A stretch of DNA of 64,000 nucleotides from Virgibacillus ihumii (GTDB taxonomy: Bacteria > Bacillota > Bacilli > Bacillales > Amphibacillaceae): assembly GCF_902726655.1 (NCBI RefSeq), contig NZ_CACVAN010000001.1, forward strand, positions 248,001 to 312,000, given 5' to 3'. The notes under the pieces are model-generated. The model did not search any database, was not told the origin of the DNA, and saw only the letters and a list, made by a program, of their open reading frames with translations. Position 1 is the stretch's first letter; every line of letters starts with the position of its first letter. The position numbers and the translations under genes were made by a program. Below are positions 54,766 to 62,531 of the stretch, piece after piece.

Positions 54766-55593
54766 ATGGAGAAAAAAGCAGGACCGGTATTTTATATACT
54801 TATGGCGATTTTTGTTTTCGTTGTCATGTTTCCGTTTATATGGGTGTTTTTAAGCTCAATCAAGCCTCCATCAGCCTTGTTCGGTGAGAAAGCGTTTGAT
54901 TGGTTTGCAGATAATCCGTCACTGAAAAGCTATAAGTCTGTCTTTTTTGACCACCCATTTTTAACATACATGAAAAATAGTTTCATTGTTTCATCGATTA
55001 CAACGATTTACACTGTATTTACAGCATCATTTGCTGCGTATGCGATTGCCCGTTTGGAATTCCGTGGAAAAACGGTTATTCTTGGGTTGGTTCTATCGGT
55101 GTCAATGTTTCCGCAAATCGCAACGTTGTCACCCATTTATATGATTTTAAAGAACTTGGGTCTGACGAACAGTTATCTGGGGCTGATTATTCCGTATACA
55201 ACAATAACATTGCCGCTGTCCATTTGGATTATGGTTACGTTTTTCCGAAAAATCCCTCATGACTTGGAGGAGTCGGCGAAAATTGATGGTGCTACCCTGA
55301 TGCAAACGTACTGGAGAATTATTTTTCCGCTGGCAGTCCCGGGAATTTTTACGACTGCGATTCTTGTATTTGTTGCAGCATGGAATGAGTACTTATTCGC
55401 ACTTGCAATTAACACGGCGGAAGCGTATAAAACGGTTCCTGTCGGGATCTCGATGTTCCAGGGACAATATTCCATACCATGGGCAGAAATATGCGCAGCA
55501 ACAGTTGTAGTGACGATTCCGCTCGTGGTCATGGTACTTATTTTCCAAAAACGGATCGTTTCCGGACTTACATCCGGTTCGGTAAAAGAATAG
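54766..55593 (+). CDS. Sugar ABC permease, MalG-like
   Basis: 275 residues, six membrane helices, EAA loop (LEESAKIDGATLMQTYWRIIFP). ATG 54766 follows AGGAGGG by five bases; a TTG two codons upstream overlaps it. Pairs with the MalF-like permease 11 bases upstream; the enzyme genes follow directly in the same operon. Confidence 0.9.
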   Translation: MEKKAGPVFYILMAIFVFVVMFPFIWVFLSSIKPPSALFGEKAFDWFADNPSLKSYKSVFFDHPFLTYMKNSFIVSSITTIYTVFTASFAAYAIARLEFRGKTVILGLVLSVSMFPQIATLSPIYMILKNLGLTNSYLGLIIPYTTITLPLSIWIMVTFFRKIPHDLEESAKIDGATLMQTYWRIIFPLAVPGIFTTAILVFVAAWNEYLFALAINTAEAYKTVPVGISMFQGQYSIPWAEICAATVVVTIPLVVMVLIFQKRIVSGLTSGSVKE

Positions 55594-55608
55594 ATTGGAG
55601 TGTTTTAT

Positions 55609-56331
55609 ATGAAGGTAACCGTATGGAATGAAAATCGGCATGAGCAGAAAAATCCCGACGTCCGAAAAGCTTATCCTGACGGGATTCATGGTGCAATTAC
55701 AAGAGTTCTTGAACAAAATGGATACGAGGCATCGGCGGCAACGCTGGATGAGCCGGAGCATGGATTGACGGACGAAGTTTTAAATAATACAGATGTTCTT
55801 TTTTGGTGGGGACATATTGCGCATGATGAAGTGGAAGATGAAGTGGTCGAAAAAATTAAACAGCGTGTTCTTGATGGAATGGGCTTAATTGTGCTTCATT
55901 CCGGCCACTTATCCAAAATCTTCCGGGCGCTGATGGGCACATCATGTGATTTGAAATGGCGTGAGGCTGATGAACGGGAACGGATATGGGTTTGCAATCC
56001 CGGTCACCCGATAGCAGAAGGCGTAGGTGAACATATCGAGCTTTCAAAAGAAGAAATGTATGGGGAGCATTTTGATATCCCTGCTCCTGATGAACTGGTG
56101 TTTATCAGCTGGTTTGAAGGCGGGGAGGTATTCCGAAGCGGGTGCACGTTCAGACGCGGCAAAGGAAAAATATTTTATTTCCGGCCGGGTCATGAGACAT
56201 ATCCGACATATCATAACCCGGAAATACAGCGTGTACTGTTAAATGCTGTGAAGTGGGCGAAGCCGTCAGCAAACCCAACTCCGGTATATGGCAATACTAA
56301 GCCGATTGAATCGATTTCCATTAAAGATTGA
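55609..56331 (+). CDS. ThuA-like (trehalose utilisation) protein
   Basis: 240 residues with the ThuA glutamine-amidotransferase-like fold: [11 protein letters not shown] start, [28 protein letters not shown], and [32 protein letters not shown]. ThuA proteins are found with ThuB oxidoreductases in rhizobial trehalose use, where 3-keto-trehalose is formed; the reaction of ThuA itself is not well settled. Here two ThuB-family oxidoreductases follow. ATG 55609 has a modest GGAG site. Confidence 0.88.
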   Translation: MKVTVWNENRHEQKNPDVRKAYPDGIHGAITRVLEQNGYEASAATLDEPEHGLTDEVLNNTDVLFWWGHIAHDEVEDEVVEKIKQRVLDGMGLIVLHSGHLSKIFRALMGTSCDLKWREADERERIWVCNPGHPIAEGVGEHIELSKEEMYGEHFDIPAPDELVFISWFEGGEVFRSGCTFRRGKGKIFYFRPGHETYPTYHNPEIQRVLLNAVKWAKPSANPTPVYGNTKPIESISIKD

Positions 56332-56359
56332 ACAAATGACTTGAAGGGAGACAGGGGAA

Positions 56360-57388
56360 ATGGATACATTAAAAGTAGCAGTGGTTGGCTGTGGCAGTAT
56401 CGCCAGGAATCGTCATCTGCCGGAATATGCTGCCGAAGAAAATGTGCAGATTAAAGCAGTATGTGATGTGGTGGAAGAACGTGCGATGGAAATGGCGAAT
56501 CTGTATGGTTCAGATGTCTATATTGATTACCACGAGATGGTTAAAGAAACAGAGATTGATGCTGTAAGCGTATGTACACCAAATGCTTTGCATGCGCCTG
56601 TGTCGATTGCTGCGCTTGAGGCGGGAAAACATGTCCTGTGCGAAAAGCCGATGGCAACGTCAAGTGAAGAAGCAGAGGAAATGATCCAAGCTGCTGAAAA
56701 AAGCGGCAAGAAACTGATGATTGCACATAATCAGCGGTTTGTTCCGTCACACCAAAAGGCGAGGGAACTGATTGAGAATGGGGAGATAGGAAAGATTTAC
56801 AGTTTCCGGACGACATTTGGTCATGGTGGTCCTGAAGGCTGGAGTGTTGATGGTAAACGCAGCTGGTTTTTTAAGAAGGAATTAGCGTTTATCGGTGCAA
56901 TGGGGGATCTTGGTGTACATAAATCCGATCTGATTCGGTATTTATTGGCTGATGAGATTGCGGAAGTCGGTGCGCTTGTCGAAAATTCTGCTAAGGAAAA
57001 TATTGATGTAGATGATAATGCCGTCTGTATTTTGAAAACGATTACTGGCATTATTGGTACATTAACAGCAAGCTGGTCGTATGTATCAAGTGAAGATAAT
57101 TCAACCATTATATATGGAGAAAATGCGATTTTGCGGCTTGAGGATGACCCGGTTAACTCTTTGGTTGTTCAGTATAAAAACGGAGAAACCGTCAAGTATG
57201 AGCTTGGTCAAATCCAGTCAAATGATGAAGACGGTCAAACGAGCACAGCCGTTATTGAACATTTTGTTTCTTCCGTTTTGCAGGATAAGCCGGTGCCGGT
57301 CAGCGGCGACGAAGGGAAAAAATCGCTGGAAGTTATTTTAGCGGCCCTTGACTCCAGTGAAACGAAGCAATTGGTGCAACTTAACTGA
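56360..57388 (+). CDS. Gfo/Idh/MocA-family oxidoreductase 1
   Basis: 342 residues. Rossmann NAD(P) domain with VVGCGSIARNRHLPEY and the family Lys in CEKPMAT (about residue 93); C-terminal alpha/beta domain with the GDLGVHKSDLIRYLL helix that holds the catalytic His region. These enzymes oxidise or reduce sugar hydroxyls with NAD. In the ThuA context, oxidation of a disaccharide or glucoside at C3 is the best guess. It is followed after 15 bases by a second, distinct member. Confidence 0.9.
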   Translation: MDTLKVAVVGCGSIARNRHLPEYAAEENVQIKAVCDVVEERAMEMANLYGSDVYIDYHEMVKETEIDAVSVCTPNALHAPVSIAALEAGKHVLCEKPMATSSEEAEEMIQAAEKSGKKLMIAHNQRFVPSHQKARELIENGEIGKIYSFRTTFGHGGPEGWSVDGKRSWFFKKELAFIGAMGDLGVHKSDLIRYLLADEIAEVGALVENSAKENIDVDDNAVCILKTITGIIGTLTASWSYVSSEDNSTIIYGENAILRLEDDPVNSLVVQYKNGETVKYELGQIQSNDEDGQTSTAVIEHFVSSVLQDKPVPVSGDEGKKSLEVILAALDSSETKQLVQLN

Positions 57389-57403
57389 AGGTGGTAGATG
57401 GTG

Positions 57404-58453
57404 ATGGGAAAACTGCGGTTGGGAATTATTGGAGCAGGCGGGATTGCTGTAGGCAGACATCTTCCTGCTTTTCAAAAACTGCATGACAAAGTGACACTGC
57501 AGGCAGTGCAGGATATTGATGAAACACGAGCTCGGCAGGTTGCTGACCGTTTTTCAATATCGGATGTGTTCACGGAATATCATGATATGTTTCACAAGGT
57601 GGATGCGGTTGTGATTTGCACACCTAACAAATTTCATTCTGAAATAGCTGTCGCGGCGTTACAGCATGGCGTCCATGTTTTTTGTGAAAAGCCGATGGCG
57701 ATAACAACTGATGAATGCCGGGAGATGATGGAAGCTGCGGATAAGGCAGGCAAGGTGTTAACAATAGGTTATCATTACCGGTTTATGCAGGAATCCCGGG
57801 CGGCAAAAGCAATTGTTGATGAGGGCGACATTGGGAAACCAATTGTCGCACGGGTAAAAGCATTACGAAGACGAAAAGTACCAGGCTGGGGTGTGTTTAC
57901 CAACAAATCGCTCCAAGGCGGCGGTAGTTTAATTGATTATGGATGTCATTTTCTTGATTTAGCCATGTGGCTTATGGGAAATCCTGATCCTGTTGAGATT
58001 TCCGGTGCAACATACAATGAATTAAGCAGAACACCTGGGCTTGTGAATGAATGGGGCAAGGTGGACCACTCCACGTTTGATGTTGATGATCATGCAACAG
58101 CCTATATCAAATTTTCCAATGGCAGCTCATTGTTATTTGAAACATCGTGGGCTGCGAATGTCAAAGAAGATATTGAATCGGTCAGCATTTCCGGAACGAA
58201 CGGGGGTTTGGAAGTTTTCCCGCTTGAAATATATCAGGAAAAGAACGGCATGCTGCTAAACAGTGAACCGTATTGGCTGCCTGGTGAGGAAGATCCAGGC
58301 ATTCCCCAGGCTGAGGCTTTTGTTAATAGCTGTCTGGGGCAATCGGAAGTGCTGGTGAAACCGGAACAGGCTTTACAGGTTTCACACATAATTGAATCGA
58401 TTTATCAAAGTAATGTCAGCAGAGAAAAATATAGTAAGGGGATGAAACGATGA
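57404..58453 (+). CDS. Gfo/Idh/MocA-family oxidoreductase 2
   Basis: 349 residues. GIIGAGGIAVGRHLPAF, FCEKPMAIT and GGSLIDYGCHFLDLAMWLMG give the same two-domain layout as the preceding protein, but the two are clearly different in sequence, so they probably act on different steps (one oxidising, one reducing after cleavage) or form mixed complexes. ATG 57404 is eight bases after AAGGTGGT. Its stop overlaps the next start (ATGA). Confidence 0.9.
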   Translation: MGKLRLGIIGAGGIAVGRHLPAFQKLHDKVTLQAVQDIDETRARQVADRFSISDVFTEYHDMFHKVDAVVICTPNKFHSEIAVAALQHGVHVFCEKPMAITTDECREMMEAADKAGKVLTIGYHYRFMQESRAAKAIVDEGDIGKPIVARVKALRRRKVPGWGVFTNKSLQGGGSLIDYGCHFLDLAMWLMGNPDPVEISGATYNELSRTPGLVNEWGKVDHSTFDVDDHATAYIKFSNGSSLLFETSWAANVKEDIESVSISGTNGGLEVFPLEIYQEKNGMLLNSEPYWLPGEEDPGIPQAEAFVNSCLGQSEVLVKPEQALQVSHIIESIYQSNVSREKYSKGMKR

Positions 58454-59418
58454 AACTAGGCGTATTTACCGTTTTATTTGGGGAAAAGTCATTTACTGAA
58501 ATGCTGGATTACGTTCAGGCGTCCGGTTTGGATGCAGTGGAAATCGGCACAGGCGGCAATCCGGGTAATGCTCATTGTGATCTTGATGCATTGCTTGAAA
58601 GCGAAAGCAAGCGGAAGGAATATATGGATGAATTAAATAAGCGTGGACTATCCATCAGTGCTTTCAGCTGTCATGCCAATCCGATTTCGCCGGATCGTGC
58701 ATATGCAAAAGAGTCTGATGAAACTTTCCGAAAAACAGTTCGTCTTGCTGAAATGCTTCATGTTCCTGTTGTGAATTGTTTTTCCGGAACGGCAGGGGAC
58801 CATGAACATGCAAAATATCCAAATTGGACGGTAGCACCATGGCCAACAGAGTACAGCAATATTTTTGAATGGCAATGGGAAGAGAAGCTGATACCATATT
58901 GGAAGGATGCAGGGAAGTATGCTGAGGAACATAATGTGAAAATTGGACTGGAACTGCATGGTGGCTTTCTTGTCCATACGCCGCATACCATGCTGAAGCT
59001 GAGGGATGCTACATCACCGGCAGTTGGAGCGAACCTTGATCCAAGTCATTTGTGGTGGCAGGGAATTGACCCGGTAGGAGCAATTAAGATTCTTGGGAAA
59101 GCTGGTGCACTTCATCATTTCCATGCCAAAGATACGTATATTGATCAGGATAATGTAAATATGTATGGATTGCTTGATATGCAGCCATACGATAAGGTGC
59201 AAACCCGCGCATGGACATTTCGCTCAGTCGGCTGTGGTCATGGTACACAGGAATGGACGGATATGATCAGTGCACTCCGGACGTATGGGTATGATCATGT
59301 CGTCAGCATTGAACATGAGGATCCGCTCATGTCAATTGAAGAAGGCTTCCAGACAGCGGTCAAGAATTTAAAGCCGCTGATTATAAGAGACAAGCCTGTT
59401 GATATGTGGTGGGCTTAA
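58450..59418 (+). CDS. Sugar phosphate isomerase/epimerase-type TIM-barrel enzyme
   Basis: 322 residues of the xylose-isomerase-like/AP-endonuclease-2 family. Metal-ligand segments are visible: KIGLELHGGF, NLDPSHLWWQGID, LHHFHAKDTY and VSIEHEDP. Members act as isomerases, epimerases or 3-keto-sugar hydrolases/lyases. With two Gfo/Idh/MocA enzymes and ThuA beside it, a step on a keto-sugar is likely. Start ATG overlaps the previous stop by four bases. It is the last gene of the LacI operon; a repeat element follows directly. Confidence 0.87.
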   Translation: MKLGVFTVLFGEKSFTEMLDYVQASGLDAVEIGTGGNPGNAHCDLDALLESESKRKEYMDELNKRGLSISAFSCHANPISPDRAYAKESDETFRKTVRLAEMLHVPVVNCFSGTAGDHEHAKYPNWTVAPWPTEYSNIFEWQWEEKLIPYWKDAGKYAEEHNVKIGLELHGGFLVHTPHTMLKLRDATSPAVGANLDPSHLWWQGIDPVGAIKILGKAGALHHFHAKDTYIDQDNVNMYGLLDMQPYDKVQTRAWTFRSVGCGHGTQEWTDMISALRTYGYDHVVSIEHEDPLMSIEEGFQTAVKNLKPLIIRDKPVDMWWA

Positions 59419-59431
59419 CTGAAGGATTAGA

Positions 59432-59659
59432 GGCTGGGACAAAAGGTGATTTATCACAAAGAAAAAACGAATTAAAAGGTGGACTCAACCGCTCCGGAAA
59501 TATACTTCGCTTTCCGCGGGCGGCTGTTGAGCCTCTTCGTGCTACGCACTTCAGAGTCTCACCTAGGCCTGTCCTCCCGCAGGAGTCTACGTATATTTCC
59601 TCCGCTAAAATAGAGTATCGTTCGTCTTTTCTTATACAAATACTTGTTTTGTCCCAGCC
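59432..59659. repeat. MITE-like Bacillaceae repeat, 228 bp, inverted ends
   Basis: Ends are perfect 13-base inverted repeats GGCTGGGACAAAA and TTTTGTCCCAGCC. Inside is a second imperfect inverted repeat: GGAAATATAC near 59497 and GTATATTTCC near 59591, with a CTTTCCGCGGGCGG segment against CCCGCAGGAG. I associate this form with dispersed non-coding repeats of Virgibacillus, Oceanobacillus and related genomes. It contains no transposase. As RNA it would fold strongly and may end the LacI operon, as no other terminator is seen. Confidence 0.8.
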
Positions 59660-59677
59660 ACTTTCTGCTTTTGTGTT

Positions 59678-60499
59678 TTATTCAGATGGAGGACGCCACC
59701 GGGCAAATCCTCCTTCCGTATGAATGATTTGTCCTGTTATCCATGAAGCTTCATTTGTTAAGAGCCAGGTAATCAGCTGTGCAGGATCTTCCGGTTCCCC
59801 GAATCGTCCAAACGGGAACATCGGTTTCATCTTGTTCCACGCTTCGTTATTTAAATAACCCGTATTTACAGGACCGGGGTTAATTGTATTCACCGTTATA
59901 TTCTCATCGGCAAGCTGGTCGGCAATTGTCGTGGTTATGTCTGCTAATGCACCTTTAGCTGCAGCGTATGCAATCTCTCCATGCATCGAACCTAATCGTT
60001 GTCCTGAAGTCATGTAAATAACTTTTCCGCGGTCTCTTACGGCATCATGCTGTGAAGCAAAACATTGCGTCAGAAGCAGGGTTGAACGCGTATTAACCGC
60101 ATAATGTTTGTCCAACATTTCAGCTGTTAACTCACCAATTGCACCGTCACTTCCGCTCAGACCATGATTGCAAATAAGGGCGTCAAGATGTCCGCATTCC
60201 CTGTTAATTTCGTCCATCAGTTTTATTGGTTCCTCCGGGTCTGCAAAGTCTCCGCTTACATCATACAGAAATGCTTTATCGGTAAGTTCTGATTCAATCC
60301 CTGTTAATACGTGGTGCAAATCATCTGCGCCCCATGGTTGTTCTTTATCGTGAGGCTGAAAATGATGGATGATGACAGACGCACCCCATGCGGCTGCCTG
60401 ACGTGCAATTGCATAGCCGATTCCTTGCCAGCGGCTAACTCCGGTTATCATTACATTTTTTCCTTTTAGTGGGTATGGTTCACGCGATAAGTTAGACAG
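59678..60499 (-). CDS. Short-chain dehydrogenase/reductase, probable CTG start
   Basis: 273 residues if started at CTG 60499, eight bases after AAAAGGAGG. The first ATG (60451) has no ribosome site and would remove most of the first beta strand (KNVMITG) and the lead-in YPLKGK that SDRs normally have. SDR motifs: TGVSRWQGIG cofactor loop, NHG, Ser in MTSGQ, YAAAK catalytic pair and NPGPVNTG. Substrate unknown; the acidic/aromatic loop after beta 2 (IIHHFQPHD) does not decide NAD against NADP. Single gene. Confidence 0.82.
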   Translation of the reverse strand: MSNLSREPYPLKGKNVMITGVSRWQGIGYAIARQAAAWGASVIIHHFQPHDKEQPWGADDLHHVLTGIESELTDKAFLYDVSGDFADPEEPIKLMDEINRECGHLDALICNHGLSGSDGAIGELTAEMLDKHYAVNTRSTLLLTQCFASQHDAVRDRGKVIYMTSGQRLGSMHGEIAYAAAKGALADITTTIADQLADENITVNTINPGPVNTGYLNNEAWNKMKPMFPFGRFGEPEDPAQLITWLLTNEASWITGQIIHTEGGFARWRPPSE

Positions 60500-60597
60500 A
60501 ATTCAGCCCTCCTTTTATTCCTCTGCGTTATCCTTTCATCCAATAGGAATCAACTTTTCAGATCCTTATCAACTTTTCCGCAATTCTATTACTGCAC

Positions 60598-61452
60598 CTA
60601 CAATCGCTTCAAACTAATGCCGCGTCGCATGTTCTGCAGTGCTTCCTGACCGGCTTCGTTGTTGGCAATCATAACATTTGTGTAGAGTGCGTCGATGATG
60701 GTTAACTGTCCGATCCGGGATGACAGTGCTTCGGAGCGGAAGTCAGTTTCTTCTGCTACGGTATATAAGTTTATGTCAGCTTCTTTGGTGAGGGGCGATT
60801 TGGCAAAGTTTGTGATGGCGATTATTTTTACATTATTCTCTTTTAAAATTTGCAGGATATCCAGTAAGTCTTTTGTTGAACCGCTGTGTGAAATCAAAAT
60901 CGCCAGATCACCACTTGTCAGTTGGGATGCTGCCATAATCTGCATATGTGCATCCAGATTCGCGTTGATATCGATCCCGCTGCGGATAAATTTATGATAG
61001 GCATCCATCGCGACAACGGCAGATCCGCCGCTCCCGAAAAAGTGTACCTTTTTTGCTTTCAGAATAGCTTCCACGGTGTCTTCGATGACAGTTTCATCCT
61101 GGACGTGCAAGGTGTCCTCGATGGTTTTGATGTTGGAGCGGAAAACTTTTTCTGAAACTGTCCCGATGCTGTCTTCTTCATTTATTTTTTCATGGATATC
61201 CTTAATAGGGGTGACAACTTCGGCAGCCAGTGCGATTTTCATCGCCTGAAACCCCTTGAAGCCGATACGTTGGCAGAAGCGGAATACGGTTGACTCGGCT
61301 ACTCCTAATTCTTCCGATACCTGATTAATGGTATGGTGAATAATATTTTGGGGATTCTCCAAAATAAAGTCGGCAATCGATTTTTCTTTATCGCTGAATT
61401 TTCCATAATTGCTTCGTATACTGGCAAGACAGTGCTGGTTATTGTTTACCAT
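60598..61452 (-). CDS. RpiR/MurR-family regulator of gluconate genes
   Basis: 284 residues. N-terminal helix-turn-helix (HHTINQVSEELGVAESTVFRFCQRIGFKGFQAMK region) and a C-terminal SIS sugar-phosphate domain (VHFFGSGGSAVVAMDAYHKF; ISHSGSTKDLLDIL). It is divergent from 6-phosphogluconate dehydrogenase and gluconate kinase genes, so its likely effector is a gluconate-pathway sugar phosphate. It is not the GntR protein of B. subtilis, which has another fold. Confidence 0.9.
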   Translation of the reverse strand: MVNNNQHCLASIRSNYGKFSDKEKSIADFILENPQNIIHHTINQVSEELGVAESTVFRFCQRIGFKGFQAMKIALAAEVVTPIKDIHEKINEEDSIGTVSEKVFRSNIKTIEDTLHVQDETVIEDTVEAILKAKKVHFFGSGGSAVVAMDAYHKFIRSGIDINANLDAHMQIMAASQLTSGDLAILISHSGSTKDLLDILQILKENNVKIIAITNFAKSPLTKEADINLYTVAEETDFRSEALSSRIGQLTIIDALYTNVMIANNEAGQEALQNMRRGISLKRL

Positions 61453-61517
61453 CTGAAATTCTCCTCATATTTTTTCTGTACTTTCTATTATAAATGAAAA
61501 ATATTTTTTTCAAAACA

Positions 61518-61545
61518 TTGCATACGGAATTTTTTTTGATATAAT
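61518..61545 (+). promoter_or_regulatory. Promoter of the gluconate operon
   Basis: -35 TTGCAT (61518-61523), 16-base spacer, -10 TATAAT (61540-61545). The dyad GAAATTCATTTC just downstream (61559-61570) is a possible RpiR operator. Confidence 0.6.
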
Positions 61546-61588
61546 AATTAAAACACGGAAATTCATTTCACAAATTTAGGAGGACATC

Positions 61589-62485
61589 ATGGAAATAGGG
61601 ATGATAGGCCTCGGCAAGATGGGTCTTAATTTAACGTTGAATTTATTGGATCATCAGCATAAGGTGATCGGGTTTGATAAACATACTGCGTCAGCTGAAA
61701 GCGTTGCCAACAATAATTTTCATCTGGCAGCATCAGTGACGGAATTAGTGGAACGTTTGCCGGTTCCGAGAAAAATTTGGCTGATGGTTCCGGCGGGAGA
61801 GGTTACAACGTCAGTTATTGATGAGTTAACACTGCTCCTGGATAAAGACGATATACTGATTGACGGTGGAAATTCCAATTATAAAGATACATTACATCGC
61901 AATGAACAGTTATCGGAACATGGAATTTATTTCTTTGATTGCGGTACGAGCGGCGGTGTAAATGGAGCCAGAGAAGGGGCATGTACGATGGTCGGCGGTG
62001 ATGCGGAAAAATTTAAGGAAATTGAACCGCTGTTTCGTGATGTTTCGCTCGAAAATGGCTATCTGTATACCGGAAAATGCGGAAGCGGCCACTTCCTGAA
62101 AATGGTCCATAATGGTATGGAATATGGCATGATGCAGGCAATTGGCGAAGGATTCGATATTCTGGAAAAAAGTGAATTTAACTATGATTATGAAAAGATT
62201 GCCAAGGTATTTAACCATGGGTCGGTAATTCGCTCCTGGCTGATGGAATTAATGGAAAATGCTTTTTCGAAAGATGCCAATCTTGATGAAATTCGCGGTG
62301 TGATGAACTCATCCGGTGAAGGCAAGTGGACAGTGGAAACAGCGCTTGATTTACAGGCTGCGGCACCGGTTATTGCATTATCATTGATGATGCGGTATCG
62401 CTCACAGGAAGATGATACATTTTCCGGGAAAGTTGTTGCAGCATTGCGAAATGAATTCGGCGGACACGACGTTGTAAAAAAATAG
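61589..62485 (+). CDS. 6-phosphogluconate dehydrogenase, short (NAD-type) form
   Basis: 298 residues, the short bacterial form (YqeC/GndA-like) rather than the 470-residue Gnd. N-terminal GLGKMGLNL cofactor loop, DGGNSNYKDT and GTSGGVNGAREGACTMVGG around the substrate site, catalytic Lys in FLKMVHNGMEYGMMQAIGEG. It decarboxylates 6-phosphogluconate to ribulose 5-phosphate. GGAGGACATC precedes the ATG. Co-transcribed with the gluconate kinase gene 46 bases downstream. Confidence 0.92.
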   Translation: MEIGMIGLGKMGLNLTLNLLDHQHKVIGFDKHTASAESVANNNFHLAASVTELVERLPVPRKIWLMVPAGEVTTSVIDELTLLLDKDDILIDGGNSNYKDTLHRNEQLSEHGIYFFDCGTSGGVNGAREGACTMVGGDAEKFKEIEPLFRDVSLENGYLYTGKCGSGHFLKMVHNGMEYGMMQAIGEGFDILEKSEFNYDYEKIAKVFNHGSVIRSWLMELMENAFSKDANLDEIRGVMNSSGEGKWTVETALDLQAAAPVIALSLMMRYRSQEDDTFSGKVVAALRNEFGGHDVVKK

Positions 62486-62531
62486 GATCGCCGACAGTCT
62501 TGGTGAGCCAAGTTTCTAAGGAGGAAGACCG

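Noticed and set aside
59406..59723. 105-codon frame on the plus strand
   Set aside because: It runs through the MITE-like repeat and into the antisense of the dehydrogenase; no protein-like features.
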